Positions 7,425 through 15,502 of a DNA stretch of 64,000 nt are shown piece by piece. The DNA lies in contig SVFY01000010.1 of NCBI GenBank assembly GCA_015056625.1, positions 771 to 64,770 on the forward strand, written 5' to 3'. The notes beneath the pieces were generated by a model, which was not told the origin of the DNA, searched no databases, and saw only the letters and a list, made by a program, of their open reading frames with translations. Source of the DNA: Butyrivibrio sp. (GTDB lineage: Bacteria; Bacillota; Clostridia; Lachnospirales; Lachnospiraceae). The position numbers were made by a program, and so were the translations under genes. The number at the start of each line of letters is the position of its first letter. Positions within the stretch are counted from its first letter, which is position 1.

Positions 7425-8090
7425 ATGAACAACATCGAAAGAAGAGATAAAGAGCTTGTATATATTTCCGACGACTCAGTATTTGAGGAGCAGAAAATAG
7501 CCCGTCGCCTTACCCAGGAGCTTAACACCGCGGACAGATCTGACTTTGGCGCCATTAAGACCATCGTTAAAAAGCTCTTTGGAAAAGCGGACGATACAAC
7601 TTTTGTAAATCCGCCATTTTACTGCGACTATGGAACTCACATTGAAGTTGGTAAAAACTTTTTTGCCAACTATAACTGCACCTTCCTTGATGTGGGAATG
7701 ATAAGGATTGGTGACAACGCCCAGATTGCCCCTAACGTGGCCATCTATACAGCGGGACACCCGGTTCACCCTGCCACCAGAAACAGCGCCTATGAGTACG
7801 GCATTGATGTTACCATCGGCGACAATGTGTGGATCGGTGGAAACGTGGTGATCTGCCCTGGCGTTACCATTGGCGACAACGCTGTTATTGGAGCGGGATC
7901 TGTAGTTACCAAAGACGTTCCTGCCTGGACCATTGCTGCAGGAAATCCCTGCCGCGTCATCAGAAAGATAACTGAGGAAGACCGCAACAAGTATTTTGCA
8001 GGCAGACAGATAGATGACGAGGCTCTTGAGGATATTTCGAGGATCCAGTCTGAGAGTAATGATCCAAAAAAATACCCCACAGCGCCCTAA
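7425..8090 (+). CDS. maltose/galactoside-type sugar O-acetyltransferase
   Basis: A 221-residue acetyltransferase of the left-handed beta-helix (hexapeptide repeat) type, transferring acetyl from acetyl-CoA to a sugar hydroxyl. The N-terminal helical cap is followed by hexapeptide repeats such as IGDNVWIGGNVVICPGVTIG and IGAGSVVTKDVP; the catalytic histidine lies in TAGHPVHP (about residue 114). The C-terminus NPCRVIRKI matches the Maa/LacA family. RBS aaaggaga precedes ATG 7425, 37 bp after the ABC-F stop, so it may share that transcript. A second hexapeptide class (streptogramin acetyltransferase Vat) is related, but the N-terminal cap and length favour the Maa family. Confidence 0.87.
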   Translation: MNNIERRDKELVYISDDSVFEEQKIARRLTQELNTADRSDFGAIKTIVKKLFGKADDTTFVNPPFYCDYGTHIEVGKNFFANYNCTFLDVGMIRIGDNAQIAPNVAIYTAGHPVHPATRNSAYEYGIDVTIGDNVWIGGNVVICPGVTIGDNAVIGAGSVVTKDVPAWTIAAGNPCRVIRKITEEDRNKYFAGRQIDDEALEDISRIQSESNDPKKYPTAP

Positions 8091-8103
8091 GGTGCTATGG
8101 GGT
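8066..8103 (-). terminator. terminator of the lacI-type gene
   Basis: The stem 8074-8086/8091-8103 (ACCCCACAGCGCC with GGTGCTATGGGGT, two mismatches) is followed on the minus strand by a run of seven T (8066-8072). It overlaps the end of the plus-strand acetyltransferase gene and may serve both directions weakly. Confidence 0.65.
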
Positions 8104-8108
8104 GACCA

Positions 8109-9161
8109 TTACATATTGGTTGATTCTCTGTAAATAAGATCAGTTTCAGTATAAGTGATCCTATAGTTAAGATCAGGCTGCTCAATGCGGGAAACCACAA
8201 GGTTTGATGCGGAGTAGCCTATTATCTGGCTGTGGATGTGGCTTGTTGAAAGGGAAGGGGTCATGATCTTGGACTCGGGAGAGTCGTCAAAGCCAAAAAG
8301 CTTGATGTCTCTTGGGCACTCCACATTCAGTTTCTTAAGACCGTACAGAAGATCCAGTGCCACAAAGTCGTTGGCGCAGATAAACATCTCAGGAAGTTCT
8401 TCCATTTTTTCCAGAGCTCTAAATAAATACTCCTTGTAGTCCTTGTCGTGGCTGTGGACCTCAGTCAGGCAATACTTCTCGTCAAATGAAAGGTTGTTCA
8501 CATACAGCGCCTCTCTAAAGGCCATGAATCTCTCGTAAAATGAGCGGCAGTGTGTAACCTGTCCAACAAAGCCTATCTTGCTGATCCCCTTTTTACTCAT
8601 GTCATTGATGACAGTGTATATGCTGGTGAAGTTGTCCATCAGAAGGATATCAGCATTAAGCGGTCTCCAGTAGCTGGCGACCGGTGCATCGATCATCAGG
8701 ACCGGGATCGACATATCGCACAGCATCTCGCAGTAGGACTGGTTGAACATCTCGATGCAGACGATGGCCTTGGTGTTGTCTGGCCTGAATGATATTGGAA
8801 GACTTAAGTCTGATACATTATTTTCATCAACTCTGTGCATGGTGAGGCTGTAGCCCAAAAGAGATATCTCGTGCTGGAACTTATCAAGCATGGTTGATGC
8901 GAAGTGAGAATTGCTAAGGAAGTTTCCGGTGAAAAGAGCTATCTCTCCGGAAGCCTTAGTCCTTGAAATAGAAGGATTCTTGATATCTGAAATGGAATTG
9001 GCATAAGAAAACTGCTTGTAGCCCATCTCGATCGCCTTTTCCAAAACCTTCTGTCTTGTGGACTCTGCTAAAACTCCAGTATTGTTAATTGCCTTGGATA
9101 CTGTATTTCTGGATACTCCGAGAGCATCTGCAATATCCTGCAAGGTGACTTTGTTTGCCAT
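8109..9161 (-). CDS. LacI-family repressor of the fructoside operon
   Basis: A 350-residue transcription regulator. The N-terminal helix-turn-helix is complete (VTLQDIADALGVSRNTVSKA, residues 4-23), followed by the hinge helix region, and residues about 70-340 form a sugar-binding effector domain. It is divergent from the ABC importer/GH32/fructokinase operon, and three TTACA-type palindromes lie in the shared intergenic region, so it is very likely the local repressor with a fructoside as inducer. Some sequence features (KKGISKIGFVGQ, LFGFDDSPES) match the LacI effector core. One palindrome nearest its own start suggests autorepression. Confidence 0.9.
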   Translation of the reverse strand: MANKVTLQDIADALGVSRNTVSKAINNTGVLAESTRQKVLEKAIEMGYKQFSYANSISDIKNPSISRTKASGEIALFTGNFLSNSHFASTMLDKFQHEISLLGYSLTMHRVDENNVSDLSLPISFRPDNTKAIVCIEMFNQSYCEMLCDMSIPVLMIDAPVASYWRPLNADILLMDNFTSIYTVINDMSKKGISKIGFVGQVTHCRSFYERFMAFREALYVNNLSFDEKYCLTEVHSHDKDYKEYLFRALEKMEELPEMFICANDFVALDLLYGLKKLNVECPRDIKLFGFDDSPESKIMTPSLSTSHIHSQIIGYSASNLVVSRIEQPDLNYRITYTETDLIYRESTNM

Positions 9162-9205
9162 TATTATTCTCCGTTTATAGTTTCATAAGTGTGCATATGA
9201 CACTT

Positions 9206-9225
9206 TTTACATTATAAAATGTAAA
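9206..9225. promoter_or_regulatory. LacI-type operator 1
   Basis: TTTACATT (9206-9213), 4-nt spacer ATAA, AATGTAAA (9218-9225): a perfect inverted repeat 44 nt upstream of the regulator start, suited to autorepression. Confidence 0.65.
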
Positions 9226-9251
9226 CATTTTGGTGTCAAATGTAAAAATTT

Positions 9252-9271
9252 AATGTTACAAATGTAAAATA
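9252..9271. promoter_or_regulatory. LacI-type operator 2
   Basis: A 20-bp sequence around the palindrome TTACAAATGTAA (9257-9268), repeated exactly at 9323-9342. It lies just upstream of the operon -35 box. Confidence 0.7.
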
Positions 9272-9277
9272 TAAATA

Positions 9278-9306
9278 TTGACATTACAAATGCACTGTGA
9301 TATATT
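9278..9306 (+). promoter_or_regulatory. consensus promoter of the fructoside operon
   Basis: TTGACA (9278-9283), exactly 17 nt, TATATT (9301-9306). Operators 2 and 3 flank it, which would allow repression by blocking and by looping. Confidence 0.8.
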
Positions 9307-9322
9307 TTACATACGCAAAGGA

Positions 9323-9342
9323 AATGTTACAAATGTAAAATA
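9323..9342. promoter_or_regulatory. LacI-type operator 3
   Basis: Exact 20-bp copy of operator 2, placed just downstream of the predicted transcription start and 71 bp from the other copy (near seven helical turns). Confidence 0.7.
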
Positions 9343-9358
9343 CAGAAGGGGGAGTAAC

Positions 9359-10279
9359 ATGAATGCCAAAGCAAAGGATAACAGCCTTCACAACACGCTG
9401 GTATATATAAAGCAGCACTGGCAGCTGTATGTGTTTTTCTTAGGGCCTGCCCTGGTGCTTACGATAATCTTTAAATATCTTCCAATGGGAGGGATCCTCA
9501 TCGCTTTCCAGAAATACAATCCTTTTAAAGGAATTCTTGGAAGCGAGTGGGTTGGACTTAAATACTTTCAGCAGTTTTTATCTTCGCCGGATTTCCTTCA
9601 GTATCTGGCCAATACATTAAAGCTTAGTATTTTCGGACTGATCTTTGGATTCCCAATGCCCATTATCTTAGCTCTTTTGCTAAACAGAGTTGCAAGCAGC
9701 AAGATCAAGCAAAAGATCCAGCTGGTTTTATACATGCCAAACTTCATTTCAGTCATCGTTTTATGTGGTATGGTCAGGATCCTCTTATCAGTTACAGGAC
9801 CACTCAACATGCTGATGGGAACAAGCATCAACTTCCTTACCATCCCTGCAGCCTTCAGACCTATCTACATCATAAGCGGAATCTGGCAGGGAGCAGGATG
9901 GGCGTCCATCATGTACACTGCAGCCCTTGCCAATGCCAGCAAGGAACTCAAGGAAGCAGCTCAGATCGACGGTGCCAACATCTGGCAGCAGATCAAGGCT
10001 GTGGAGTGGCCAGCTATCAAGGACATGGTTGTGATCCAGTTCATCCTTCAGGCCGGCAATATCATGAGCATCGGTTTTGAAAAAGCTTATGCCCTTCAGT
10101 CAGACATGAACCTGTCATCATCGGAGATCATAGCAACCTACGTTTACAAAAAAGGTCTCCTTAACGGCGACTACAGTTACTCAACGGCGGTAGGTCTTTT
10201 TAACACCATAGTAAATGTCATTCTTCTTCTGGTAGTTAACAAGACGGTAGAAAAGCTCAACGACGGACAAGGGTTATAA
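9359..10279 (+). CDS. sugar ABC transporter permease (LplB/MalF-type)
   Basis: A 306-residue membrane permease, six predicted TM segments, one of two inner-membrane subunits of a CUT1-family sugar importer. The ATPase-docking EAA loop is visible as ELKEAAQIDGANIWQQIKAV with a following WP. The LplB subtype (YteP/LplB) is suggested by the N-terminal LGPALVLTIIFKYLPMGGI stretch. ATG 9359 follows agaaggggga; upstream in-frame starts overlap the promoter and are not used. First gene of the operon. No ATPase gene is present in the locus, so a shared MsmK-type ATPase encoded elsewhere is expected. Confidence 0.9.
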   Translation: MNAKAKDNSLHNTLVYIKQHWQLYVFFLGPALVLTIIFKYLPMGGILIAFQKYNPFKGILGSEWVGLKYFQQFLSSPDFLQYLANTLKLSIFGLIFGFPMPIILALLLNRVASSKIKQKIQLVLYMPNFISVIVLCGMVRILLSVTGPLNMLMGTSINFLTIPAAFRPIYIISGIWQGAGWASIMYTAALANASKELKEAAQIDGANIWQQIKAVEWPAIKDMVVIQFILQAGNIMSIGFEKAYALQSDMNLSSSEIIATYVYKKGLLNGDYSYSTAVGLFNTIVNVILLLVVNKTVEKLNDGQGL

Positions 10280-10291
10280 GGAGATATCAAA

Positions 10292-11203
10292 ATGGAAAAT
10301 ACACTAAGGAAAAAGAGTGAGTTTGCAAGGGCTTCTCTGGGGGATAAGACTTTTCTTTTAGTTGGATACATCCTTCTTGCAGCCTTTGTAATGGCAATAA
10401 TCGGACCTGTTGTCTATATCATAATCGCTTCTTTCATGGATCCAATAACACTTCAGAACAAGGGCATTGTCTTTGATTTCAGCAAGTGGACGCTGACAGC
10501 CTATGAGAGAGTCATGACCAATTCCATGATATGGACAGGATTTTTAAACGCAGTTATTTATTCAGTTTTATTCGCTGTGATCTCTGTGTTTGTGACACTT
10601 TTATGTGCCTACCCAATGTCCAGAGATGACTTTAAGGGAAAAAAGTTTTTTAACGCCATCTTCATTATCACCATGTTCTTCGGAGGCGGACTTATCCCTA
10701 CATACCTTCTTATCAGTAACATGGGGCTTCTGGACAGCATGTGGGCGGTTATTCTTCCAGGGTCATTTAGCGTATGGAACATGATAATCGCAAGGACCTA
10801 TTACAAGGGAATTCCTGGAGAACTCAGGGAGGCAGCAGATGTGGACGGCGCCAATGAGCTGGTATTTTTCTTCAGGATCCTGCTTCCAGTGTGCACACCA
10901 CTTATTGCGGTCCTTACACTGTGGCAGTTTGTAGGAATGTGGAACAGCTATTTTGACGCAATGATCTATTTAAACTCAGCAAGTAAGCAGCCACTTCAGC
11001 TGGTGCTTCGTGCGATCCTTATCCAGAACGAGCCTGATCCTGGAATGATTGCAGATATGCAGAGCACAGCCCAGAGGGCACAGCTGGCAGAGCTTTTAAA
11101 GTATGCGACCATCATCATCTCATCACTTCCTCTGGTTGTAATGTATCCATTCTTCCAGAAGTACTTCGATTCAGGTATCATGGTTGGTTCGGTAAAAGGC
11201 TAA
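10292..11203 (+). CDS. sugar ABC transporter permease (YtcP/MalG-type)
   Basis: A 303-residue permease, partner of the preceding gene, 12 bp downstream. Six TM segments; the EAA loop reads ELREAADVDGANELVFFFRI followed by LLPVCTPL. The C-terminus VMYPFFQKYFDSGIMVGSVKG is the usual ending of this subfamily. Together with the upstream permease and the lipoprotein it forms the importer of an oligosaccharide, by context a fructoside such as sucrose, kestose or short inulin. Confidence 0.92.
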   Translation: MENTLRKKSEFARASLGDKTFLLVGYILLAAFVMAIIGPVVYIIIASFMDPITLQNKGIVFDFSKWTLTAYERVMTNSMIWTGFLNAVIYSVLFAVISVFVTLLCAYPMSRDDFKGKKFFNAIFIITMFFGGGLIPTYLLISNMGLLDSMWAVILPGSFSVWNMIIARTYYKGIPGELREAADVDGANELVFFFRILLPVCTPLIAVLTLWQFVGMWNSYFDAMIYLNSASKQPLQLVLRAILIQNEPDPGMIADMQSTAQRAQLAELLKYATIIISSLPLVVMYPFFQKYFDSGIMVGSVKG

Positions 11204-11230
11204 AGAGAAGAGTTAAGGTTTTTATGAGGG

Positions 11231-11256
11231 TCAATTCACCTGTGCACAGGGTTGAA
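11231..11256 (+). other. intra-operon hairpin before the binding-protein gene
   Basis: TCAA..CCTG/TGCA/CAGG..TTGA forms a stem-loop in the 83-nt gap. Such stems often raise binding-protein mRNA over permease mRNA; that role is inferred. Confidence 0.4.
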
Positions 11257-11286
11257 TATATTTAGAGGTTAAAAAGGAGAGGAATA

Positions 11287-12939
11287 ATGAAAAAGAAAAC
11301 ATCCAGGTTTTTAGGAACATTCCTTGCAGCATCTATGTGTGTCAGCATGCTTGCAGGATGTGGCGCTGGGGCGTCAGGAAGCGGAGCGGGAGATGTATCG
11401 GTAGACGATCTGTCTTTTCCACTTGAGAAAAAAGTCACTATAACAGGTACGATCAGTTATCCATCAGGAACTGAGTCAGAGCCCAACAACAGAACTATCT
11501 TCAAAAGACTTGAAGAAGAGACCAACGTACACGTTGACTGGACAGCTATTTCAAGTGATCAGTGGGGAGATAAGATCCAGCTCAACATGGCCAACAAGAA
11601 CACTCTTACAGACTTCGTGTTCAATGCAAGCTTTAGCAACTCTGACCTTATTAGATATGGCGATCAGGGTGTGATCATTCCTGTTGAGGAGTACATCGAC
11701 AACAACATGCCTAACCTTAAGGCAGTATTTGATAAGTATCCTGAATACCGCACAATGTGTGAGGATTCAGAGGGACATATCTGGGCACTTCCATGGATCG
11801 AGCAGCTTGGTTCCAACAAGACAGCAATCCAGACTGTAGGTAACAACTTTACTTACATCAACAAGAAATGGCTTGATTTTCTTGGACTTGAGACACCTAC
11901 AACTGTAGATGAGTTTGAGGAAGTTCTTAAGGCATTCAAGGATCACGCATCAGACCTTCAGGCAGAGTTTGGTATCGAAGGCGACATTATTCCTATGTCC
12001 TGCATCATGAACGATCAGGATCCAAGCCTTCTTATCAACGGCTTTGGCGAGGGCTACGGCGACAACGACATGGGACAGCACATCGCTGTTACTGATGACA
12101 AGAAGGTTATCTGCACAGCTACAACAGAAGGCTTTAAGTCAGGTATGCAGTGGCTCCACAAGCTTTACGAAGAAGGACTTATCGATCCTGAGTGCTTCAC
12201 ACAGGACTGGTCCACATATGTAGCAAAGGGAAAATCCCACAGATATGGCGTATGCTTCACATGGGATGTTGCTAACATCGACAACCTTGAGGACTTTGTT
12301 CCTCTTGCAGCACTTGAGGCAGATACCAGGAATGTAACACCTATGAACGGCTCTTTCACATCAGGCTTTGACCGCGGCAGATGCGTAGTTACAGCAAAGT
12401 GCGACAACCCTGCATTTGTATGTGCATGGCTCGATCTTATGTATGATCCATTCCAGTCACCACAGAACAACTGGGGAACCTATGGTGAGGACGATGAGTT
12501 TGATATCTTCGAGCTTTCACAGAATGCAAATGGTGAAAAGATGCTTAAGCATGCTCCACTTGGAGACGCATCACCTGTTGAGGTTCGTGAGGCAGAGGCT
12601 GTTGGTGGACCACTTGCAATTCTTGATGAGTACTACGGAGTATACGTAACATGTCCTGATGATGCTCAGTACCGTCTTGACTGGATCAAGGAATACTACA
12701 CAGATGATATGAACTGCAAGTACGTTTATCCTAACGTATTCATGACAGCTGAGGATACAGAAAAGCTCACAACAATCCAGACAGACCTTATCAGCTACAT
12801 CAACTCCAGCAGAAGTAATTTCGTTATGAACGGACTTTCAGATGCTGACTGGGAAGACTACAACAAGCAGGTAAGCGCATATGGACTTGATGAGTACATT
12901 TCCATTTATCAGAAATATCTTGATGAGTTCTACAAGTAA
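11287..12939 (+). CDS. extracellular sugar-binding lipoprotein (LipO-type)
   Basis: A 550-residue lipoprotein: signal sequence with lipobox SMLAGC, cysteine near residue 25, then a Gly/Ser-rich tether and a type-1 extracellular solute-binding domain. Residues from about 50 on read as the family pattern (ITGTISYPSG, RLEEETNVHVDW). It captures the substrate for the two permeases upstream. Ribosome site aaaggagag. Codon use is strongly biased to a few codons, suggesting high expression. The long length is typical of LipO/YtcQ-type binders of oligosaccharides rather than of monosaccharide binders. Confidence 0.92.
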   Translation: MKKKTSRFLGTFLAASMCVSMLAGCGAGASGSGAGDVSVDDLSFPLEKKVTITGTISYPSGTESEPNNRTIFKRLEEETNVHVDWTAISSDQWGDKIQLNMANKNTLTDFVFNASFSNSDLIRYGDQGVIIPVEEYIDNNMPNLKAVFDKYPEYRTMCEDSEGHIWALPWIEQLGSNKTAIQTVGNNFTYINKKWLDFLGLETPTTVDEFEEVLKAFKDHASDLQAEFGIEGDIIPMSCIMNDQDPSLLINGFGEGYGDNDMGQHIAVTDDKKVICTATTEGFKSGMQWLHKLYEEGLIDPECFTQDWSTYVAKGKSHRYGVCFTWDVANIDNLEDFVPLAALEADTRNVTPMNGSFTSGFDRGRCVVTAKCDNPAFVCAWLDLMYDPFQSPQNNWGTYGEDDEFDIFELSQNANGEKMLKHAPLGDASPVEVREAEAVGGPLAILDEYYGVYVTCPDDAQYRLDWIKEYYTDDMNCKYVYPNVFMTAEDTEKLTTIQTDLISYINSSRSNFVMNGLSDADWEDYNKQVSAYGLDEYISIYQKYLDEFYK

Positions 12940-12952
12940 TAAAGATCTAATA

Positions 12953-12986
12953 AGAGAGAGGGGGGAGAGTACTTCTCCCTCTCTTT
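12953..12986 (+). terminator. partial terminator between binding protein and GH32 genes
   Basis: AGAGAGAGGGGGGAGA and TCTCCCTCTCT make a strong stem, followed by only three T and then AAA. It probably lets part of transcription through, reducing enzyme expression relative to the binding protein. Confidence 0.5.
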
Positions 12987-13003
12987 AAACCTGAGGTAAA
13001 GAA

Positions 13004-14482
13004 ATGAGTTCCAAACTAGATAAAGCAAGAGAATATGAAGTTAAAAAAGAAAAGATGATCCCTGATGAGATGAGGCCTGGCTTTCACCTGTCACCAAGAT
13101 GTGGATGGATGAATGATCCAAACGGGCTTAGTATCTTTGGCGGAGAGTATCATCTCTTTTACCAGTATTACCCTTATGAGACTGTGTGGGGACCAATGCA
13201 CTGGGGACATGCGACAAGTATTGATCTTATAAACTGGAAATATCTGCCTGCAGCCATGGCTCCGGATGAGGAGTATGACAAGGATGGATGTTTTTCCGGA
13301 AGTGCAGTTGCAACTGAAGATGGAAAGCATGTCCTGATCTATACGGGAGTCCACAAAGAGGAAGATGAAAATGGCGACATGCACGAATATCAGACACAGT
13401 GCGTAGCTGTAGGGGATGGCGTCAACTACGAAAAGTATGGAAATAATCCGGTGATCAGAGCGTCGGCTCTTCCAAAGGGTGCTGGAATATATGACTTCAG
13501 GGACCCCAAGGTGTGGAAAGAAAACGGCAAGTATTACATGATCGTCGGCAACAAGACCGAGGATAAAGACGGACAGCTCCTTTTATTTACAAGTGATGAC
13601 TGCTTTAACTGGACCTATGACAGGGTGGTGATAAAAAATAATCACAGATTCGGCGTGATGTGGGAGTGCCCTGATTTCTTCCCACTTGATGGGAAACAGG
13701 TTCTTTTGACAAGCCCCCAGGACATGCTTCCTGAAGAGCTTGAGTTCCACAATGGAAATGGTACACTTTGCATAATTGGATCAAACGATAAAGACGGGAA
13801 CTTCAACGAGGAAAACTGCCAGGCAGTTGATTATGGAATAGATTTTTACGCACCACAGACAATCGCCTCTGCAGACGGACGAAGGATCATGATCGGATGG
13901 ATGCAGAACTGGGATACCTGCGGAATAAGGCGTGATGACCTTCCATGGTTTGGTCAGATGAGCTTCCCAAGAGAGATTTGGATCGAAAACAACAGGCTTA
14001 TGCAGAAGCCTTTGAGAGAAATAGAGAATTACTACGGGAAAAGGATCAGCAGACAGAACGTCCTTATTTCAGAGAGAGCATCTCTTTCAAGTATCGAGGG
14101 AAGATGCATCGACATGACTGTAAAAGTAAGGCCCGCCCTGGAAGATGCCCTGTATAGGAAATTTGAGATACGTTTTGCTGACAATGGAAAGTCCTACTCA
14201 ACTATTGAGTACGATCCGGTAGATAACATTGTAAAGATAGACAGAAAGCACTCCGGCAGCAGAAGGGCCATCGTACACCAGAGAAGATGCCGGGTTTCAA
14301 ACAATAAGGGTAAGATTACCCTCAGACTTATTTTGGACAGGTTCAGCATGGAGCTGTTCATCAACGATGGAGAACAGGTCATGTCCATGGTGATCTTAAC
14401 TGACGTAAAGGCTGAAGGCATCAGCTTTAACTGTCAGGGGAGCCTGCTTATGGATGTGACAATGCATGAACTAAAGAGGTGA
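13004..14482 (+). CDS. GH32 fructoside hydrolase (invertase / sucrose-6-phosphate hydrolase / fructanase)
   Basis: A 492-residue cytoplasmic glycosidase (no signal peptide) that cleaves beta-fructosidic bonds, releasing fructose. All three catalytic blocks are present: WMNDPNGL (nucleophile Asp, about residue 38), FRDPKVW (transition-state Asp) and WECPDFF (acid/base Glu). The N-terminal five-bladed propeller is followed by a C-terminal beta-sandwich (about 365-492, with SMELFINDGEQVMS). Encoded between the importer and fructokinase, it would act on imported sucrose or fructo-oligosaccharide. Because the importer is ABC-type and not PTS, an unphosphorylated substrate is more likely. Confidence 0.92.
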   Translation: MSSKLDKAREYEVKKEKMIPDEMRPGFHLSPRCGWMNDPNGLSIFGGEYHLFYQYYPYETVWGPMHWGHATSIDLINWKYLPAAMAPDEEYDKDGCFSGSAVATEDGKHVLIYTGVHKEEDENGDMHEYQTQCVAVGDGVNYEKYGNNPVIRASALPKGAGIYDFRDPKVWKENGKYYMIVGNKTEDKDGQLLLFTSDDCFNWTYDRVVIKNNHRFGVMWECPDFFPLDGKQVLLTSPQDMLPEELEFHNGNGTLCIIGSNDKDGNFNEENCQAVDYGIDFYAPQTIASADGRRIMIGWMQNWDTCGIRRDDLPWFGQMSFPREIWIENNRLMQKPLREIENYYGKRISRQNVLISERASLSSIEGRCIDMTVKVRPALEDALYRKFEIRFADNGKSYSTIEYDPVDNIVKIDRKHSGSRRAIVHQRRCRVSNNKGKITLRLILDRFSMELFINDGEQVMSMVILTDVKAEGISFNCQGSLLMDVTMHELKR

Positions 14483-14485
14483 GAT

Positions 14486-15451
14486 ATGCGTAATTTCGAT
14501 GTGGTAGCACTTGGAGAGCTATTAATAGACTTTACCGGAAGCGGAGAAAGCAGCCAGAACAATCCAATGTTTGAGGCAAATCCTGGAGGCGCTCCCTGCA
14601 ACGTTCTTTCAATGCTGCAGAATCTTGGGAACAGGACAGCATTTATTGGAAAGGTCGGCGATGACTTTTTTGGAAGGATGCTAAAAGAGAGGATTGAAAA
14701 GCAGGGAATAGATTCAAGGGGGCTTTTATTTGATAAAGAAATTCCCACAACCCTTGCTTTTGTTCAGAAGCTCCCAAACGGAGATAGGGACTTTTCTTTT
14801 TACAGAAATCCCGGAGCTGACATGCGCCTTACTATAGACGAAGTCATGGAGAAAAAAGAGCTGATCGAAGATGCAGATTTCTTCCACTTTGGTACACTTT
14901 CAATGACAGATGAGGGCTGCAAAAAGGCCACAAAGTTAGCGGCTTTGCTGGCAAAAGAAAACGGGGCTGTTATTTCTTTTGACCCAAACTACAGAGAACC
15001 CTTGTGGAAGTCAAAAGAGGATGCACTTATCGCCATGGAGTTCGGGTTTGAAAACTGCGACGTTTTAAAGATCTCGGATAACGAGGTGGAGCTCTTTACA
15101 GGAACATCTGATGTGGAGGAAGGCGCCCGCAGGATTAAGGAAAAGTACGGAATAAAGGTCGTCTTTGCAACCCTTGGACCTGATGGCAGCATGGTCCTTT
15201 ACAAAGACAAGGTGGTGAAAAAGGCCGGGTACATTAATCCTGCAACTATAGAAACAACCGGGGCTGGCGATACGTTCTGTGCCTGCGCCATAGACTTTAT
15301 CCACCGCAGGGACATAGATGCTCTTTCGGAAAAAGAGCTGTATGAGTGCCTGGATAGGGCCAACGCAGCAGCTTCTATCATAACCACAAGAAAAGGGGCA
15401 TTATCCGTAATGCCTACAATAGAGGAAATAAGGGAAGTCATTGGGGGTTAA
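14486..15451 (+). CDS. fructokinase (PfkB/ribokinase family)
   Basis: A 321-residue sugar kinase phosphorylating the fructose released by the GH32 enzyme to fructose 6-phosphate. Family motifs: N-terminal ALGELLIDFTG, the PGGAPCNV block near residue 34, and the C-terminal TTGAGDTFCACAIDF with the catalytic base Asp (about residue 256). Starts 3 bp after the GH32 stop with site gaggtgag, so the two are coupled. Last gene of the operon; a strong terminator overlaps its stop. Confidence 0.93.
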   Translation: MRNFDVVALGELLIDFTGSGESSQNNPMFEANPGGAPCNVLSMLQNLGNRTAFIGKVGDDFFGRMLKERIEKQGIDSRGLLFDKEIPTTLAFVQKLPNGDRDFSFYRNPGADMRLTIDEVMEKKELIEDADFFHFGTLSMTDEGCKKATKLAALLAKENGAVISFDPNYREPLWKSKEDALIAMEFGFENCDVLKISDNEVELFTGTSDVEEGARRIKEKYGIKVVFATLGPDGSMVLYKDKVVKKAGYINPATIETTGAGDTFCACAIDFIHRRDIDALSEKELYECLDRANAAASIITTRKGALSVMPTIEEIREVIGG

Positions 15452-15468
15452 ACCCAATGACTTTTTTA
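15435..15468 (+). terminator. terminator of the fructoside operon
   Basis: AAGTCATTGGG (15435-15445) pairs perfectly with CCCAATGACTT (15453-15463), followed by a T-run. The fructokinase stop codon lies in the loop. Confidence 0.9.
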
Positions 15469-15474
15469 CTGTGC

Positions 15475-15480
15475 TATAAT
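15475..15480 (+). promoter_or_regulatory. -10 box for the DUF3160 operon
   Basis: A perfect TATAAT 23 nt before the start codon region; no convincing -35 element is visible. Confidence 0.45.
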
Positions 15481-15502
15481 TGGTATTTAGGAGGAATGTG
15501 TT

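Noticed and set aside
13945-14157. 70-residue ORF inside the GH32 gene
   Set aside because: Alternative frame inside a strongly supported enzyme gene.
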